Origin: CAZYWA01 sp964650975 [NCBI: uncultured bacterium]
Lineage (GTDB): Bacteria; JADJOY01
Reading direction: 5' to 3'
Assembly (NCBI GenBank): GCA_964650975.1
Contig: CAZYWA010000466.1
Span: 1-6,386, forward strand
Length of the DNA: 6,386 nucleotides
Shown: positions 4,523-6,386 of the stretch, piece after piece
Layout: each line of letters begins with the position of its first letter
How positions within the stretch are numbered: position 1 is the stretch's first letter
Program-made: the position numbers and the translations under genes
The notes under the pieces: model-generated
What the model was told of the DNA's origin: nothing
The model's database searches: none
Seen by the model: only the letters and a program-made list of their open reading frames with translations

Positions 4523-6386
4523 TTGATCGTCGCGTCGACCGCGGAGCAGGCACCGCGCAACCCTCGACTCTCGGTGCTCTCCGATGACGAAGGGCTGATC
4601 CGGCTGGTCACCGGCATCGCCGCGGAGTTCGACGTCCACGTCACCGGCGCGCTCGGATCTTGGCCCACGCTGGTCGATCCCGCGATCGGCGCCGAACCAC
4701 TGGCTTCTCACTACCGAACCTGCGCGGAGCCGCCGCTCACGGCGGTGCTGCGCCGTCCGAGCTGTCCGGGGACGTCGTTCCTGGCGCTCCGGCTCTCGGG
4801 CGGGATCCTGATCGACGATCCGCGCCGTCGCCCGGGCGAGCTCAGAACGTTCCTCGGCGACGCGTTCGCCGTCACGCGCGCCAGCACCGAACGGCGTGGC
4901 TATCCCCGCTCCGGTCCCTCGGGGGTCCGGGTGGTCGCGCCGGAAGGGGCGGAACTGCTGGATCTCTCACCCTACGGCGCGCGCATTCGCGTCCCGGACG
5001 ATTGCGCGGATTTTCCGGTCCTGACGCTGCGTCTCGAGCTCGAGCATTCCCGGCTCCAGGACACCATCGCTTGCCAGGTCGCCGAAGCCCGCGGGGTCGC
5101 CGGCGGGTCGGAGCTCCGCTTGCGGTTCATCCGGGTGAGCTCGGCGACGCAGCAAGAGCTCTTCAAGATCGCCAAGGCCCAGATCTTGAGTTCGACCATG
5201 CGCGACACGGTCGGACGGCTCGAGCGAATGGAGGTGGACGGATTCCGGTGGCTCACCGCGCACGATGCCGTGGTGCAGATCCTGAACGAGCTCTCGGGCA
5301 ATGGCGTCGGCATCACCTTCGCGCAGGTCTACCGGGGCCGGATCGTGCAAGGAAGGTTTCGCAAGCTGGACGAGGTGCGCCGGCACTTGTCGGTGGTCAT
5401 CGAAACGGCCGAAGGCCTCGGCCCGCCCGGCACCCATCTCTGCTACGCCGCAACCTGGAGGCACGAGAGCTTCTTGTTCGACGGCTTCGTGCTCGGCCAG
5501 GACGGCACGGAGTGCGTGCTCAGCCAACCGACCCGCTGCGCGCTCACCGACCAGCGCGCCCAGGACCGCCTGGTGCTGGGCCTCGACTCGTCGCTCAGGA
5601 TCCGCATCGGCGAGCGCTGGTTCCCGGTCACCGACCTTTCGCCGCGCGGCTTCGCGTTCTACGTGAACTCCATGGCACCGGAGGACGTGCTTCCGGAGAG
5701 CGGGCAGCTCGATGTCGAGTTTCACCTCGAAGGCGGACAGGTTCGCCCCGAGCTGGCGGTGCTGCGCTACCGTCGCCAGGAAGCCGTTGGATTCACCGCC
5801 GGAGCCACGTTCGTCGATTCGGGGGCGAGCGGTGGATCGCGCAGCATCGCGCCGCTTCACGAGGAGGAATCGGCCTTCCCCGAGGCGCCCCTGCAGGTGT
5901 CGGCCCACGCCTACCACGCGGAGCCGATCCGCTTTCCAGCCGGTGCGAAGAGCGTGGCCGGCCTGTGGAACGAGGTCCGCCATCCAGGTCCCACCACGGT
6001 GTTCGTGGTTCCGCCCGCATGGGGGAAGACCAAGGAGTCGGTGTCGACGCTGGCGCAATTCGTGTGCGCGATGTTCGACGCCAACCAGCGGCACGTCGCG
6101 GTGCTGCGCATCGACTATCCGAACGCGCTCGGCGAAAGCGACAAGGACTTCGGGTTCGACCTGCCCGGGAAGGAGACCCTCGGGCTCAAGCTCAGCGAGT
6201 GCGTGGCGAGCATTCGCGCCGCGATCGACCACGCGCACGAACGGCTGGGGAGCACCGCGACGGTCACGGCGCTCATCGGGATGAGCTTCTCGGGCCCGCT
6301 CTGCCTGCGGACGGCGGTGGTCGACAGCCGGGTCACGCACCTGGTCGAGCTGATGGGCGCCTCCGACCTCCAGGATCTGATCCGGA
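4523..6386 (+). CDS. Pseudo-receiver, double PilZ and alpha/beta hydrolase fusion (3' end outside window)
   Basis: The frame stays open from 4472 to the window end; 621 codons are visible from TTG 4523. (1) Residues about 15-118 look like a response-regulator receiver fold: an acidic DDE at 21-23 and a C-terminal GILIDDP...GELRTFL block, but no phosphoacceptor Asp is evident. (2) A first PilZ domain (about 122-210) has RGYPR (125-129) and DLSPYG (147-152). (3) A linker or YcgR-N-like beta region (about 215-340) follows. (4) A second PilZ domain (about 343-430) has RAQDR (345-349) and DLSPRG (371-376). Both match RxxxR...(D/N)xSxxG, the known c-di-GMP signature. (5) From about 465 comes an alpha/beta hydrolase with VVPPAWGKT (oxyanion region), LRIDYPNALGES and a nucleophile elbow GMSFSG with Ser588, most like LuxD-type acyl thioesterases/acyltransferases. 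The Asp and His of the triad would lie beyond the edge. No signal peptide or membrane segment is seen. The start is uncertain: TTG 4523 fits the promoter; GTG 4574 would cut into the first strand. Confidence 0.8.
   Translation, partial: MIVASTAEQAPRNPRLSVLSDDEGLIRLVTGIAAEFDVHVTGALGSWPTLVDPAIGAEPLASHYRTCAEPPLTAVLRRPSCPGTSFLALRLSGGILIDDPRRRPGELRTFLGDAFAVTRASTERRGYPRSGPSGVRVVAPEGAELLDLSPYGARIRVPDDCADFPVLTLRLELEHSRLQDTIACQVAEARGVAGGSELRLRFIRVSSATQQELFKIAKAQILSSTMRDTVGRLERMEVDGFRWLTAHDAVVQILNELSGNGVGITFAQVYRGRIVQGRFRKLDEVRRHLSVVIETAEGLGPPGTHLCYAATWRHESFLFDGFVLGQDGTECVLSQPTRCALTDQRAQDRLVLGLDSSLRIRIGERWFPVTDLSPRGFAFYVNSMAPEDVLPESGQLDVEFHLEGGQVRPELAVLRYRRQEAVGFTAGATFVDSGASGGSRSIAPLHEEESAFPEAPLQVSAHAYHAEPIRFPAGAKSVAGLWNEVRHPGPTTVFVVPPAWGKTKESVSTLAQFVCAMFDANQRHVAVLRIDYPNALGESDKDFGFDLPGKETLGLKLSECVASIRAAIDHAHERLGSTATVTALIGMSFSGPLCLRTAVVDSRVTHLVELMGASDLQDLIR

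Noticed and set aside
3040-4587. 515-residue open frame on the plus strand opposite the KAS gene
   Set aside because: The minus-strand frame gives a clear beta-ketoacyl synthase with full catalytic residues; this frame is its low-complexity, Arg-rich complement.
3530-4711. 393-residue minus-strand frame overlapping the KAS gene
   Set aside because: Off-frame reading of the KAS gene and of the divergent region, rich in Arg and Gly, with no recognisable motif.
4967-6340. 457-residue minus-strand frame opposite the PilZ-hydrolase gene
   Set aside because: The plus-strand frame over the same bases has PilZ and hydrolase motifs in order; the antisense frame shows only composition-driven residues.
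1-6386. tRNA, rRNA, CRISPR array, insertion sequence or phage signature
   Set aside because: Nothing of this kind was seen by eye: no regularly spaced direct repeats, no transposase-like frame and no cloverleaf. A small structured RNA in 2827-3060 cannot be excluded.

Overview
This is a GC-rich bacterial window with four protein genes, two of them cut by the window edges, and three intergenic regions rich in inverted repeats. In order: the 3' end of a glutaminase gene (1-234, +); a complete gene for FbiC, the fused CofG/CofH enzyme of coenzyme F420 synthesis (496-2826, +); a complete beta-ketoacyl-ACP synthase II-like gene on the minus strand (3061-4305); and, divergent from it, a large multidomain gene (about 4523 to beyond 6386, +) that runs off the right edge. 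The last one is an open frame without a stop in the window. It appears to encode a degenerate receiver-like domain, two PilZ domains with intact c-di-GMP-binding signatures, and a C-terminal LuxD-like alpha/beta hydrolase.

Organism: the high GC, fused FbiC and PilZ-type c-di-GMP signalling suggest an F420-producing bacterium. F420 is classically actinobacterial, but the PilZ architecture and the short FbiC linker would also fit one of the uncultivated or deltaproteobacteria-like high-GC lineages that carry fbiC. There is no rRNA or other phylogenetic marker here, so this placement is inference.

Region by region: 235-495 separates glsA and fbiC and holds a 7-bp hairpin plus two copies of a short GC-rich repeat. 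2827-3060 lies between the convergent fbiC and KAS genes. It holds two more copies of that repeat, in opposite orientations, followed by strong hairpins with perfect 10-bp and 9-bp stems that probably end transcription from both sides. 4306-4522 is the divergent control region of the KAS and PilZ-hydrolase genes, with a recognisable sigma70-type promoter facing the PilZ-hydrolase gene.

How the genes might work together: FbiC makes FO, the deazaflavin chromophore of F420, and has no visible link to the other genes. The most interesting pair is the divergent one: a fatty-acyl condensing enzyme next to a protein that seems to couple c-di-GMP sensing to an acyl-hydrolase/acyltransferase fold. A c-di-GMP-controlled acyl-chain module is a reasonable but untested reading.
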